NCBI GenBank assembly: GCA_900073065.1
Contig: FJOG01000037.1
Span: 257,785-321,784 of the forward strand
Source of the DNA: Phialocephala subalpina
Taxonomy: Eukaryota; Ascomycota; Leotiomycetes; Helotiales; Mollisiaceae
DNA: 64,000 nucleotides
Reading direction: 5' to 3'
Each line of letters opens with the position of its first letter. The first letter of the stretch is position 1. Positions 35,154 to 46,386 of this stretch are shown piece after piece. The notes under the pieces are model-generated. The model saw nothing but the letters and a program-made list of their open reading frames with translations, made no database searches and was not told the origin of the DNA. A program made the position numbers and the translations under genes.

Positions 35154-35330
35154 ATTGACAGAGAATTTGATGGATGAGAATTTTTGAAGGGATTGTCAAG
35201 TTGATATAGAAGGAGACGAGAGAAAGAAGTACCCGGCCGGTTGTTTCTCAGACAGCCCGGCAGGGCGGCCGCTAGTTCCGGAGCTGCATGCCTTGGCCGA
35301 ATTCCCGTTAGAAATCCCGTCCCCACTAAA
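35154..35330 (-). promoter_or_regulatory. Upstream region of the HSL-type hydrolase
   Basis: Short 5' flank ending at the AT-rich block border. No defined promoter element stands out. Confidence 0.25.
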
Positions 35331-36395
35331 ATCCCACCTTAACTTAAATAATAAAATTAGAATATCTTAACCACCTTTTAATAAAATATTTTTAAATTTA
35401 AAACTTGATTAATATGTATTTAAAATTATAAGAATATATCAAAATTATAATATATTATTTAAAATTTAAATATATAATATAAATCTAATATTATATTATA
35501 TAAATCCTTTAAATAAGATAATAAAAGTTAATGATAATTAATTTTATATTATATATATTATAAAAATTGCATTGGATTTAAAGAATTAATTTTTCCTTTA
35601 AAATAAAAATAAGAAAATAGAATTTAGTTATATAAATATTAATTTTAAAAATATTTTATAATTTTATATATATAATAATACGTTTTATATAAAGAAATTT
35701 GTTATAAGTATTATATATAATTAAATGTTAAATAAATAATTAAAATTTATATTTTAAATATAAATATAAATAATATAAAAATAAAAATTAATTAAAATAT
35801 TTTAATATTAGAAAAAATTATTAACGAAATATAAATATATTCAATTTTAAATTTAATAAATTTAAATAAAGTTTGAATAAAATTTAAAAATAATTATTAT
35901 TTATTTATATAATTTAAAATTATTTTTATATTATAATTAAAATTTTAAATTAATATAAAATATATTATATATATTATATATATAAATAATATTTATTATA
36001 TAATAATATTATAGTTTAAAAATACTATTTTATATTACGTAAATGAAAATAATAAAAAGTATTTATATTATTTATAAAAATTTAAAATTCTTTAATATAT
36101 TCTAATAAAAATAAAATTGCTTTTAATTTAAATCAATATAATTAGTATAGATAATAATATAGTAAAGTAATATCGATTTGAATGCCTAAAATAAATAGAT
36201 ATTAAATAATTTATATAATAATATATATTTATTTTCAAATTTATTATATTTTGTATTTATTTAAAAGGATTTAATTCTTTGACATTATATTAATCTTATT
36301 AGTTTAATAATATAAATATATTTAAACCGTTTTCTTATAACGTTATGGATAATTCTATAATTAATTATTAAAAGTTGTTAGAAAGATGTGATTTT
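35331..36395. repeat. AT-rich RIP-like block
   Basis: About 1.06 kb of almost pure A/T with sharp borders and no coding potential; an unidentified, heavily mutated repeat. Confidence 0.75.
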
Positions 36396-37257
36396 GCCAG
36401 GGATGGGATTTGACACGGGATCTCGGTTATCGTCGTACCCGCTATTGTTATCTAAACGCGCTTCTCTTCTTTATCGAACAAAGTCAGCGATGCCCCCAAG
36501 TTGAGAGAAATCTGTTGTGATGAGGATTGTTCACAGCTAACACACGAGCACATACTCTCTCCCCTTTTCGTCCTTAAGCAAAATTGTCATTTTTCTTGAC
36601 TTGTTTCGGATACCTCAACAATTGCGCACTTTTGTGAGTTGGTTTCATTTCTTGGCCATGAAAGACTTTGTTTGCGTACGTTCTTTGCATTTTCCGCATA
36701 AGGTGTGGGAATATCCCGTTTGCATGGAGAGCATGTCTCGTTCATATGGGCGAAGTCCGTCCATGTATGAGAACTCAATGGGGGTGACGCGTTGAGCCGG
36801 GAAGTGGGACAGCCTTTATATTTAGCACACGTTCCATGCTTCGAACCTTCCCTTTGATCGTGTTCTCATCTTGGTCAGACAAATTGGTCATGGTTCAGGG
36901 AACGGATTATAAATAAAAGGCAAAATATCTCAGGAATCTCGTGACAGCATCACGTGCCGAGAGGTACATCATAAGCTGCCCAGATTGCACCATCGGGTTG
37001 AATCTCACAACCCTCAACGTTACTGGCCAAAATATGGGAGGCGACAGCGATAGCATCGATTGCGTCTCCGCCGACAAGGTTCCTTTTGGCGGGGTTATCG
37101 TATATCCATGCCGTATCAGGCGTCGCGGGATTGTGTGCCTCAACGTCCAGAGCCATATATAGAGAGGCCCAGACCTCTTTTGTCAACCTCTACTCTCATC
37201 TTTATCTTACCAGCACTCCAAATTTCTTCCCATATATTTTTTCAATATTCCACAATC
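36396..37257. other. Intergenic region and promoter of the TauD-type gene
   Basis: No gene supported. Minus-strand frames (36950-37186, 36907-37143) overlap the promoter and have no recognisable family. A tRNA-like stretch lies at its left edge (see findings). Confidence 0.45.
37156..37161 (+). promoter_or_regulatory. TATA box candidate for the TauD-type gene
   Basis: CCATATATAGAGAGG lies about 100 bp before the start codon and is followed by a CT-rich leader, the usual fungal arrangement. Confidence 0.5.
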
Positions 37258-38488
37258 ATGCCTTCTCTCGTCGAACCTTCCACCCCACCTTCCGAGTTGT
37301 CCATTCGAGGAGGGCACGAGAAAGCTCGTCCTCGCGAAGCTGGACCCTTCAAGTACTCCGGCTCGCTCGACTCATATGAGCACTTCGACTCCACTCCCAC
37401 AGTTGGACGAGAGATCCCCACTCTCCAAATCAAGAGTCTTTTGACCTCCCCCAATGCCGATACCCTGATTCGGGACCTCGCTATCACTGGTCAGTTGTGC
37501 ATGAGATAAGCAAAGAGCTTTTGCTGACTGGATGAATAGTCTCCGAACGCGGTGTAGTCTTCCTCAGGAACCAAGACACAACCACCCAAGACCTCATCAC
37601 CCTCGGCCAGAAACTCTCTACCCTCACCGGCAGCCCCGAGTCATCAGGTCTTCATATACATCCCATTACAGAAGCCAACAGTGAACTCGGTGACCAGATC
37701 AGCGTCATCAGCTCTATCAAGCAAAAGAAAGGTGCTCAGAAGCCAGACCCATTGACTGAGCCCAGCAAATTCGCTAGCAATGGATGGCATGCTGATATCA
37801 CGTTCGAACCGGTGCCGTCTGATTATGCTCTTTTGAAGATCCATACGCTGCCTCCTACTGGTGGAGACACGTTGTGGGCTTCTGGGTATGAGATCTATGA
37901 TCGGTTGTCGCCGGCTACGGCGAAATATTTGGAGGGATTGACCGCAATTCACGACGCCAACTTTTTCAATGGGATTGCTGAGCGGTTAGGTCATCCTCTG
38001 CGTGACGGAGTCCGAGGCTCAGAGCTCAATCAAGGAAAAAACTTACAAACCACACACCCCGTGATCCGTACCAATCCTGTCACAGGATGGAAGTCCGTAT
38101 TCGTCAACAAGGCGTTCACGAAGAGAATCGTTGAGCTGACGAAGGATGAGAGCGATGTGATTCTTGGCTACCTCTTCAACGTATGTCCCTCCCTCCTTTC
38201 CTCCCACCGATCTACTCACCTTCATCTGCACATCGTAACTGACATCTCGTCCAGCTCGTATCCCTAAATCACGACAACCAAGTCCGCTTCAAATGGAACA
38301 AGAACGATGTCGCAATCTGGGACAACCGATCAAACTGGCACACCGCTACCTTCGATTACCAAGAAGATCGGATTGGAGATCGGGTTGTAAGTTTGGGAGA
38401 GGCGCCGTATTATGATCCGAGTTCAGTGTCGAGAAAGACTGCGTTGAGAGGGAAGACGGATTTGCCGGTGAGGACTTTTAATGCTTGA
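37258..38488 (+). CDS. TauD/TfdA-type Fe(II)/2-oxoglutarate dioxygenase, 3 exons, 368 aa
   Basis: Non-haem iron, 2-oxoglutarate-dependent dioxygenase of the alpha-ketoglutarate-dependent sulfonate/taurine dioxygenase family; it likely releases sulfite from organosulfonates or hydroxylates a related acid. Exons 37258-37489, 37540-38180 and 38255-38488 (1107 nt). Iron ligands are the H-x-D in GWHADITFE and the distal histidine in NRSNWHTATFDY; the cosubstrate-binding arginine would be in the C-terminal QEDRIGDRVV. ERGVVFLRNQD and TGGDTLWASGYEIYDRLSP are classic family motifs. Introns 37490-37539 (branch GCTGAC) and 38181-38254 (GTATGT, branch TAACTGAC) are clean. Length is normal for fungal members (about 370). 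The gene is intact; substrate specificity cannot be read. Confidence 0.92.
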
Positions 38489-38867
38489 GTTGTTGGCTGA
38501 AGAGAGGCGTTCGTGAGAGAATGGATGCTGAGATTTGATGTTTTGTAGGAAGTTACGAGGGATTATGAGCGAGACTAGCGATAGACTTGAGAGTGGTCAA
38601 CGTCGATATAAATAGAGATAACACATAGATTGTGATTGAGAATTGGACCTCGATCGAGTGACTACCTCAATTAGGTGCAATGCTCAAATTAGCCATGAGA
38701 GGCAGACCAGTACCCTTTTCCTTGGCAGCAGCAGCCTCCTCAACGCACTTCTCACCCCTACAATCCATGCCAAACCAGCACTTGGTGGTTACACAAGCAA
38801 CACGAATACCTCAAGTGGAAGCGGGGTGCATGCCAGTTGTTAGCGTGTTACCAGGCAGCTAGAGGTC
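38489..38867. other. 3' flank of the TauD-type gene
   Basis: No gene supported; degraded coding-like sequence begins near 38868. Confidence 0.4.
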
Positions 38868-38975
38868 ACGAGAAGGTGGTGTAGATACTAGTCGAGAAGG
38901 GAGCTGATGCCAGCGCTCAAGGAGAATAGTACGGCAACACATTGCAAGCGCCGCCGTCCTCTTCCTCTCAGATCG
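38868..38975 (+). pseudogene. Ankyrin-repeat fragment
   Basis: Short plus-strand relic reading ILVEKGADASAQGE, stop, YGNTLQAP. This is the ankyrin unit typical of fungal NACHT-ankyrin proteins (LLEKGADVNAQGG-YGNALQAA by family memory). It is interrupted by a TAG and cannot be extended far on either side. Confidence 0.55.
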
Positions 38976-39080
38976 ACTTTTTAACTTTGCCGGACCTCTC
39001 AAGGTGGTTGAAGACGAACAGCACTACACCAGCAGCATTATGAATACGCGTGTTCCAGAGGACAATGGTGTCTTCTTGCT

Positions 39081-39365
39081 CTAGATATCAAGTCCTACTT
39101 TACTCCATGCGGATCTTACTATCTCGGCGATGTCGTCCCCAAAGTCATGAGCAAAGCTTACCGTTACCTTGGCGAACTCATTGAACGTAGCAAATGGTGT
39201 AAGTTGACCCCGAGTCAATGTCATGTACCAGATTCTACCGACCTTTTCCCAAGAAAATCTTCCAACTTGAGTTGCTGCAAGGTAAAAGGCGTGGTTGAGA
39301 ATGCCAGAGTATATATGCACGCCTCCATGGTCGTAATGGTCCGATTTTACCTCGTACTGGTCCAT
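39081..39365 (-). pseudogene. C-terminal fragment of a thermolysin-type (M4) metallopeptidase
   Basis: A 94-codon minus-strand frame contains GGVHIYSGILNHAFYLAATQ followed by WEKVGRIWYMTLTRGQL, FNEFAKVTVSFAHDFGDDIA and AWSKVG, the conserved C-terminal helical domain of peptidase family M4, including the active-site histidine region (GGVHIxSGI). The upstream half with HExxH is absent: beyond 39365 the sequence belongs to a NACHT relic on the other strand. So it is a truncated gene piece, cut at a rearrangement junction near 39366-39378. Confidence 0.7.
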
Positions 39366-39377
39366 GTGTGCATTATC

Positions 39378-40212
39378 AAAAGAATTCCCAGCTCAATTGA
39401 AGAAGCTTACAATAGGATTTTAAATCAATGCCCGGATAAATCTCGAGCGAAGAGGCTTCTTCACATTGTTGTTGCTGCTGCTCGACCCTTGCTGCTCTCC
39501 AAGATGAATGTTGCCTTGGCCATCCGAGAAGGAGATACCAAAATCGACACCGATCGAAGACTGATACCAAAAGAATCAATAGCGAGTGTAATTAGGGAAA
39601 TTTGTGGGTTATTTGTCGATATATTTGCAACAGAGCCTACCTTATCCACCAATCAGCGAGGACTTCTTGCAATCGTCAGGAGAAAAGACCAACACACATG
39701 ATGATATGTTGTCCTGGTACTCGCTAGTTCCTTCAGAGTCTCACAGGATTCTAGCTGCGATCTGCATTTGGTATCTCGGACTTTCTGTATTTAAGGACGC
39801 TCCGCTCATCGCTAACGAGAGCGACATATTTAGCCGCAAGATATCGAACTCGTCGCGCTTTCAGTCCCGCTTCCACCAGGTTTTTTCTGCCAGCGGCAGG
39901 CGACTAGAGAAAGAAGCCAGAAGTTATACAAGTAAACACGATTTTCTCGAGTATGCTGCAACTTATTGGACGAGTCATTATCGACTCTCGCCTCGCGAAG
40001 ATCATACCCTTGATCAAGCCTCAGCAAGAATCTGTCAAACACAATCGAAGATGTTCAAGACCTGGTTCTGCTTCTATCTGAGATGGCTACCGTCGAGACA
40101 GTCATACAAGTTTCCTCTGCTTCATACTGAAATCCCTGGGAACGAATTAGTGCTCAGATCGTATCTTCACCAAATGAGCGCAATTAAGTTTCTCTTACAA
40201 AATACTAGTTGA
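39378..40212 (+). pseudogene. NACHT-protein fragment (region downstream of the NACHT core)
   Basis: The plus strand reads RIPSSIEEAYNRIL, AKRLLHIVVAAARPLLLSKM, NVALAIREGD and IREICGLFVDIF, a well-known block following the NACHT NTPase core in fungal NACHT-ankyrin proteins. A frame change near 39640 leads to SWYSLVPSESHRILAAICIW and KHDFLEYAATYWTSHYR, the next family block, ending at a stop at 40212. The P-loop and Walker B are missing, and no ankyrin repeats follow. It starts abruptly next to the M4 fragment. Confidence 0.7.
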
Positions 40213-40279
40213 CCTATAGAATACTAGAGACTTAAAAGCCAATAATAAATTGGAAAACGAAAAAGTCTATCACGTCAAA

Positions 40280-41095
40280 TCACTTAGCAATATGTTCCTC
40301 GACCCATTTCAGAGCGAAATCAGCAACCTCCTCCCACCCATCCTGGTTTACAATTCCATGACTCCTCCCCTCAAAAATTTTCATCTCGACTACCGCGGGG
40401 CCTTTATAATGCTTCATTTCCGCTTCTACGACCTCCACCGGTACAACATGGTCCTTGGTACCCCCAATTATCAATAGCGGCGCCCTATCCTTCTTCGCAA
40501 AATCCACATGCCCATCTGACTTGGCATTGCCTGTCGAAGTGAACGCGCCCTCCAAGCCCTGCCACAAGATGTGCGCAGCTGAAGGGATTGAGTATTTCTC
40601 CCACAAAACCTTCGACTCCGCCTCGCTCAGATGGTTCCCGAACGCGTAGTGGAACTGGCTTTCTGTGATGGGTACCGCGGCTTTGTACGTTGACGGGTGC
40701 CCCAGGACGCCGAAGCCGGCTTTGATAGTCGACGGCTTTAGGGCGATCACACCAGAGGGCTGGCCTGGACTAATGCCCACACCCGCAGCGCCGAGACCGC
40801 GCGAGAGCAGGATCTGCGTGAAGAGGCCGCCGAATGAATGGCCCATGATAATAGGCGGTGTGGGAAGATCTTCGATGATGGAGGCGTAATGGTCGACGAT
40901 CTGGCGGATGGTGAGGTCGGCGAGTGCGCTGGGGTCGAGGCGGATGTCTTCGGGTGTGCGGGAGTCGATGCCGGGCCAGCCTGGTGCGAGGACAGTGGTG
41001 TAGCCGGCGGCTTTGAAGTGCGTGATCCAGTCTTCCCAGCAGAGGGGGGTCATCCAGAGTCCATGGACAAGAACGATGCTTGGTTTTGAAGCCAT
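40280..41095 (-). CDS. Alpha/beta hydrolase, 271 aa, intronless
   Basis: Soluble alpha/beta-hydrolase-fold enzyme. N-terminal SIVLVHGLWMTPLCWEDWI carries the HG oxyanion motif; the nucleophile elbow is IIMGHSFGGLFTQ; the acid lies in LLIIGGTKDHVVP and the catalytic histidine in FEGRSHGIV. It resembles small fungal and bacterial esterase/haloperoxidase-like hydrolases with a short lid. No signal peptide, so it is cytosolic. Substrate unknown. The complete frame from ATG at 41095 to stop at 40280 needs no intron, and the triad is complete. Confidence 0.92.
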   Translation of the reverse strand: MASKPSIVLVHGLWMTPLCWEDWITHFKAAGYTTVLAPGWPGIDSRTPEDIRLDPSALADLTIRQIVDHYASIIEDLPTPPIIMGHSFGGLFTQILLSRGLGAAGVGISPGQPSGVIALKPSTIKAGFGVLGHPSTYKAAVPITESQFHYAFGNHLSEAESKVLWEKYSIPSAAHILWQGLEGAFTSTGNAKSDGHVDFAKKDRAPLLIIGGTKDHVVPVEVVEAEMKHYKGPAVVEMKIFEGRSHGIVNQDGWEEVADFALKWVEEHIAK

Positions 41096-42999
41096 GGTTG
41101 ACGTGGTATTGGGAAGTCTTGTGGAGGAAAAAGGTTATAGATGTTATGCAGGGTGAAGCTGTCTGTCCATACGAGTTAGCAAGATGTCAAATGAGTGGGC
41201 AAAGGTCCAAGAGGAATTGAGACTTACGATACTATTAAAACGGATTTGAAGGCTGGTGGAATAGATGAGTATTTGGAGTTGACTTAAGATTCAGGATGTG
41301 TGAGGACTTGCAGCCCTTTTTATACTAGCAGACACAGCTCATGATCACAGGAAATCAAGAATCGCAGCAAGAATCGATGCACGGTGGCAAGGGTAGTAAC
41401 GAGTACAGACATCGACGTCGGTGACCAATAACGCAATGGGAGGCGTGATAACTGGAGCGGCACGCGCAATATGCCCTTGCGAAGGCACGTGCGGAAGGTT
41501 CCCCATATTGAGCTAAACTGGATGTAGAAAATGCTAGGGCCTCTGGCACTCTGCGGCTGGGGCTGCATGGACGGCGAGGGGAAGACCTCCGATCTTAATT
41601 CGCCACGTTTCATCTAAGGCTTTCATTCTAAACCAATATCCTCCATTTACTGTTGTGGGTACAGTTGGTGGCTGTCATGATTGCTTCATCATAACTAAGT
41701 CATCCATGTCCAGAGACATCCCACCATGGCCAGATGCCACTCCAATCATTGCATTCGTCTTTGGATTTGGGATTGAACTCTCCCTAAGTCAGCGACATGC
41801 ATCAGCCTCTATAATATTTGGGTTCCCGGAGACTGGGTGTTGAAGGGATGTGAGGATAATTGTAGCGATGATTCTACTCCACTGGAATCTCTAGCATGAA
41901 AGTTAAACTTCGATGAGTTAAGAAAATACTACCTCATCACCGAGTCAAACGCAGGCAGGCGTGGCGCATATCAACTCGGTATTGACTGCTGATCGGGCAG
42001 ATTTCCCGAAGAGCCATGATAGCATTTGTGTGATAAGTTCGTGGGGGCAAGCTCTTTTCAATGATTGGGACTTTTATTCGCCCCCAATAGGAAGCTGGTC
42101 GGAGAGAGGTGCGAGATTCTTTGCAACAAGGACAATGATCCGCTTTGCCAAGCTGCTCCTTGCCAAGTTGGATCATCATTCTAGTCTGAGGCCGCGGAAG
42201 AGCGTGGAGATGGAACCGGAAAAAGAGTCCTCCTCTGTTCATAGCAAAGGTGGAATAACAACAGAAGACGCATGCCCTTTCGTACTCACCTCAAGCATAT
42301 GGTAAGGCTACTGTAGCTGGCAGTGATGCACTCCAAAGGTCTAAAAGCGGAGCTATCAGGGGTATCCGGTTTCCAGCACATGTGGACTCCCCCAAAGCAT
42401 TCCCTTGGAACAGCTAGCTGACTGTAGACCAGCCCAGGGCATTCCCCAAACATTGGAGCCTGCCATTGCCTCAGACCAATCCCCATGAAGGATGTGGGCC
42501 TGCTCAAGCTGGGCTTCAAGTTTCGATGCTCGATACTCGAGAAGGATGCAGCTCCATATAGGACGGCTCCTCTCGCAGATTGTAGGTGGTTCGCAGATTT
42601 TTGCAAGACACGAGATTTGCGTGGGTGATATTGATGACATGACAAAACTGCAGTCTTTTGTGATAATCGCACACTCGGAGATTGACTTGGTGGCCATCAG
42701 GCAGGGCTTGCGCATTAGCGATTTGAGAAGTCCGCAAGGGACTGTTCCCGGGCTGTGAGAGCAGTCGGTGCTTGGAGACAATGCTTGCGACAGTCAATTG
42801 AAAATTGATTTCGAAGCCTGGTGGCTGACTCAGCTGCGGGAACGCAAATTGCCCCGTCATTTTCACACTTCACATTCCCATTAGCCATCGATTCCTAGGC
42901 ACGTTACCCATCAGATAAAGCTAGTAGGAGCAGAATGCGCTCTCCATTTCACGATTTGATCATGATGTGAAAGTCGGACTCGGCGTTCAACTGCTACCA
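41096..42999. other. Intergenic region, no supported gene
   Basis: About 1.9 kb with only overlapping short frames on both strands and no recognisable family or splice pattern. It includes the promoters of the hydrolase (left) and of the transcription factor (right). Confidence 0.5.
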
Positions 43000-45041
43000 A
43001 TGGCTGACGCCAACAGTCAACCCTCCTTCGATGAAGACCAAGACAACGAGCATGGAATTGAAAATGCAGAGAATGGTAGGAATGATTCAGATACGACAAA
43101 GTTCTGAAAAGCCCTTGGCCTAATTCAGCAAGTAGTTCCCAAACCGGAAATCAGCCCTCAAGCAAGGAAGGCGAAACGCTCTCGTGGCAAGCTTGCAAAG
43201 GCAACGCCACAGCTGCGCTTCATAACGACCACAAATCCTGAGCAGGATAAAGATCACCGGACACGAAAGATTGTCCGATCACATGTCGCTCGTCAATATC
43301 ACGTTGCGAGACAGCAAGCATGGAGAGATGACGAAGAATTACAAGGTAAGAACCAATCCCAATCCCCGACTCCGAATGCTGAAAATGCTGGGGGAGATTC
43401 GCTAGCGAGAGTCTCTCGGAACTCCGTCTGTTAAATTGTATAAGTTTTCATGGATCTTGACTTACGGTTATAGGGGGTAGAAGTGGAAACGTTACAGGTC
43501 ATGCAAACGCAGCATTGGAGGTACAGGGATACTCTCAGCAGATGCTCCGACAGCCAACTGGAAGTTTAGTCACTGTGGTAGGCCCCGGGGGAACTGATCC
43601 ATTTTCTAGTTGTTCATTGGACGTCACACCTCGAATGAATATCCTGATAGATCATTGTGAGAACTAATCTTCTTGGATCTCATTTTCATATATTCTGATT
43701 TCTCGTTGATGAATTACAATACTTAGGAGTCTGAATTCTATCACTGGCTTACTTCAGACCCACAGTCTTGAACGTCGTTGGACCTCAGATGAACGCGTTT
43801 GCCATCAACTCAAGTAACACTACGGATCCAATAAAAACAATTTATATCCCATTCAGCATCTCAGACCCTTGTGTTTTCCATGGTCTCTTACTACTCTCGG
43901 CCCAAAGCTTTGCTAAAATATCAGGAGATACGAGCTATCGTATTACTGCCTTGACGCATAAAGCGGAGTGCATCCGGTTGGTCAATAAAGCCTTGGGAAT
44001 TTCTGGAAAAGCAACATGTGATGCCACAATCGCAGCAGTTTTGATGCTAGCCGTTGAAGAGGTCAGTTTAATTTCATTGCTTCACATCTCCAGAATAATT
44101 TATGAACCGATCCAGTCTAATGTAGTTCTAAGCTTCTCCTGGGAAATCTCGAGGTATTCAAGGCCCATTTGAGTGGCCTCCAGTCTATGGTATCGATCAG
44201 AGGTGGCCTCCACACTTTGGGCCTGGGTGGAATTCTGGAACAGCTGGCATTGAGGTACGTACCTACCCTAAATCTCTATTATGGGACACTGCTAACAAGA
44301 TGTGTCTTCAGTTGTGATCGTGCCTGCGAGATATTTACGGGATCGAGGCCACTGTTCACCTTGTCTGAGAACCTTTCAGAAACACCCCCAGCAACTGCGT
44401 TACCGCCAGGCTTCCACAAGATCCTCCAATCATCTGGTATCAATCGTCAAATGGCTGGATTCATTACCGATGCACAGACTACCTCGCTGATCAAGATATA
44501 TTTCGGATACGAAGGGATAACTGACGCCGAGCTACGCTTTTCAGATACTCATTGCAATTTTGTTTCCCAGCACATCGATCAGATATCGTCTCAGTATATG
44601 ATCACAAGTGAAGCTGTCGACGTAGCTCCTCTTTTACTGGTCGAGGAATGCCTCAGTTATGGGCTTTTGGCGTATCGTATGGTGATGCTTCGACCCATCC
44701 CGCCTGACCCTTATTTCACTTTGGATGTTGGAAATCGGCTCAAGACTACCCTGATGAGAACGGAATTCCTGGTGCATTGGCAAGGTCAATTTGACCTGTT
44801 GCTCTGGATAGCATTCATGGGTGCGAGTACAACAACGAAAGGTCTGCTGCGAGACTGGTATGTGTTTCTGCTAAGTGGTATCAACGGCCACCTAGGCACG
44901 AAGTCGTGGGGGGAGATTAATGGTATTTTGGAAAAGTTCTTATGGATCGGACGCTGCGAAAGTCTAGGAAAGGTTTTGTGGTTCGAGGTAGAAGGCCTTT
45001 CTACCGACTTGCCTTTGCACGAACCTTTAGTGTTGACTTGA
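43000..45041 (+). CDS. Fungal-specific transcription factor (DUF3468/Fungal_trans_2 type), 6 exons, about 546 aa
   Basis: Exons inferred at 43000-43075, 43112-43345, 43474-43656, 43766-44061, 44133-44254 and 44312-45041 (1641 nt, open). Near the N-terminus is LRFITTTNPEQDKD followed by TRKIVRSHVARQYH, a motif of fungal regulators that carry the Fungal_trans_2 domain without a Zn2Cys6 cluster; indeed no CX2CX6C cluster is present. The regulatory domain follows: MNAFAINSS, IPFSISDPCVFHGLLLLSAQ, KAECIRLVNKALG, LSGLQSMVSIRGGLHTLG, and a helical C-terminus to 45041. The first intron (43076-43111) is only 36 nt as inferred, so the N-terminal joint is uncertain; the later introns (branch GCTAAC in the last) are convincing. 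The targets are unknown. Confidence 0.75.
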
Positions 45042-45276
45042 GAATAGCTGCGGCGTGGAAGATACTACTAGAGATTCCCTATGATCGTATTACTCTAAGC
45101 ATCCTATTTCCTTCAACACGCCCTCTATATCCAAAGTCCTGGCAAATTCTCCCTTGAGATGGAAGATGGTGACTTCGATACCTGCGAGAGCGACGACGAA
45201 CTCTGCCACTCTCCATCTTGGTACCGCTTTAGAGCAAGTATTGCTACGAACGGAAGCGCCTATAGCGTAATAGAGG

Positions 45277-45305
45277 TCTCTCTCTCTCTCTCTATATATA
45301 TATAT
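45277..45305. repeat. (TC)n(TA)n microsatellite
   Basis: A TC run followed directly by a TA run, 29 bp in all, in noncoding sequence 3' of the transcription factor. Confidence 0.95.
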
Positions 45306-45626
45306 CAAAAGGCCCGTCGAGCCTTATATCTCAGCCTCTCAGGGCCTCGAAATAATATTGCGTAATTTTCTTCTACAGTCACTTCAACCACCACCACCCA
45401 AGTTCAAAACACAATCACCGGCCATTGGAAATAACTTTGACGTGCTGTAAATGTATACGTAATCATTCATTTACTATCATAACAGCTTCCCCCTCTTCAT
45501 CACGACTTCACGCCCTCCCCACCTCAATTATCCACCTTTACAACCTCAGCCCCCAAATCCTTCGGCCACCGCGGCTGATCAATCCCATTCCCTCTCGTGC
45601 CAATATTATAGCCCAGTTTGACCTTC
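45306..45626. other. Intergenic sequence before the TRIM-like element
   Basis: No gene supported; C-rich, low in open frames. Confidence 0.4.
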
Positions 45627-45728
45627 TGTGAGATGGAATCGATTGTAGATTTCAGAAAGGGGAAAGCTGAAACTATATGCACATAAAACAAGGACCCACT
45701 TGTTGTTCCACGTGACCTCCAACTGATA
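45627..45728 (+). repeat. Left terminal direct repeat (LTR) of the TRIM-like element
   Basis: Gap-free partner of 46285-46386, preceded by CCTTC. Confidence 0.75.
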
Positions 45729-45957
45729 CACCCCCCCAGATTCGACAGAATTGTTGAAGTTGTATCCAGAACCCTCTAAATGCAAGTATATCCTCAATTA
45801 CAAGTGTAACCGTCCGTCCAATCCAAGCCCTTATGTCCGTCCGTGCCTTATCCAATCCAATGTGACTTCCAGCTTTCAATCCTTGTATCCGACCGACCGT
45901 TCGATCGTCCGCAAGCCTAAAATCGTCCGATTATCGTGTACTAAGGCCAATTCTATG

Positions 45958-46225
45958 CTGGGAGTGCCATCCCGAGTATATCCTCAATCCTACTATTGTG
46001 TATGCGCCGGGAGTGCTATCCTATTGCAATAACCAGGTCCTAGGGAGTGTCGTCTCTATTCTAAGTATGCTTTTCAACGCTTTGGGGCATCCGATCCCAT
46101 TGCGTGTCTAAGTGTTTTAGGGAGTGCCGTCCCTATTCTAATCCGAGTGCTTAAGGGCATCCGATCCCTTCGCAGAGTGTTTTGTGTCCGTACGACGCGC
46201 CGGGGCATCTGATCCTATTGCGAAG
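45958..46225 (+). repeat. Degenerate internal subrepeats
   Basis: GGGAGTGCCATCCC, GGGAGTGCTATCC, GGGAGTGTCGTCTCTATTC and GGGAGTGCCGTCCCTATTC occur at about 45959, 46010, 46043 and 46120. GGCATCCGATCCC or a close variant occurs at about 46086, 46156 and 46204. The two motifs alternate. Confidence 0.65.
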
Positions 46226-46284
46226 GAGTCGATCCATTAGTCCATTGCTATTGTGCAGCCTGCATGGAATCCCGGGCTCATAAC

Positions 46285-46386
46285 TCTGAGATGGAATTGA
46301 CTGTAGATTTAAGAAAAGGGAAAGCTGAAACTATATACACATAAAACAAGGACCTACTTAGTATTCCACGTGACCTCCAACTGATA
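46285..46386 (+). repeat. Right terminal direct repeat (LTR) of the TRIM-like element
   Basis: Gap-free partner of 45627-45728, followed by CCTTC; it has more A/T at the differing positions. Confidence 0.75.

Larger units (their letters stand above)
45627..46386. mobile_element. 760-bp TRIM-like element: two 102-bp LTRs and a 5-bp target duplication
   Basis: The 102-bp direct repeats 45627-45728 and 46285-46386 align without gaps and agree at about 90 of 102 positions; most differences are C/T or G/A. They begin TG (left copy) and end CTGATA, and the element is bounded by CCTTC at 45622-45626 and again at 46387-46391. Direct terminal repeats with a 5-bp duplication are the structure of an LTR retroelement. 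At 760 bp with no coding frame it fits a terminal-repeat retrotransposon in miniature. The interior carries degenerate subrepeats (GGGAGTGCCGTCCCTATTC and GGGCATCCGATCCC). Confidence 0.68.

Noticed and set aside
36950..37186. Minus-strand frame containing a long hydrophilic stretch
   Set aside because: It overlaps the TATA region and promoter of the TauD-type gene, with no recognisable domain.
45861..46230. Possible CRISPR-like or structured repeat array
   Set aside because: The subrepeats are degenerate, unevenly spaced and alternate between two motifs inside an LTR-bounded element in a eukaryotic genome; a CRISPR array does not apply.
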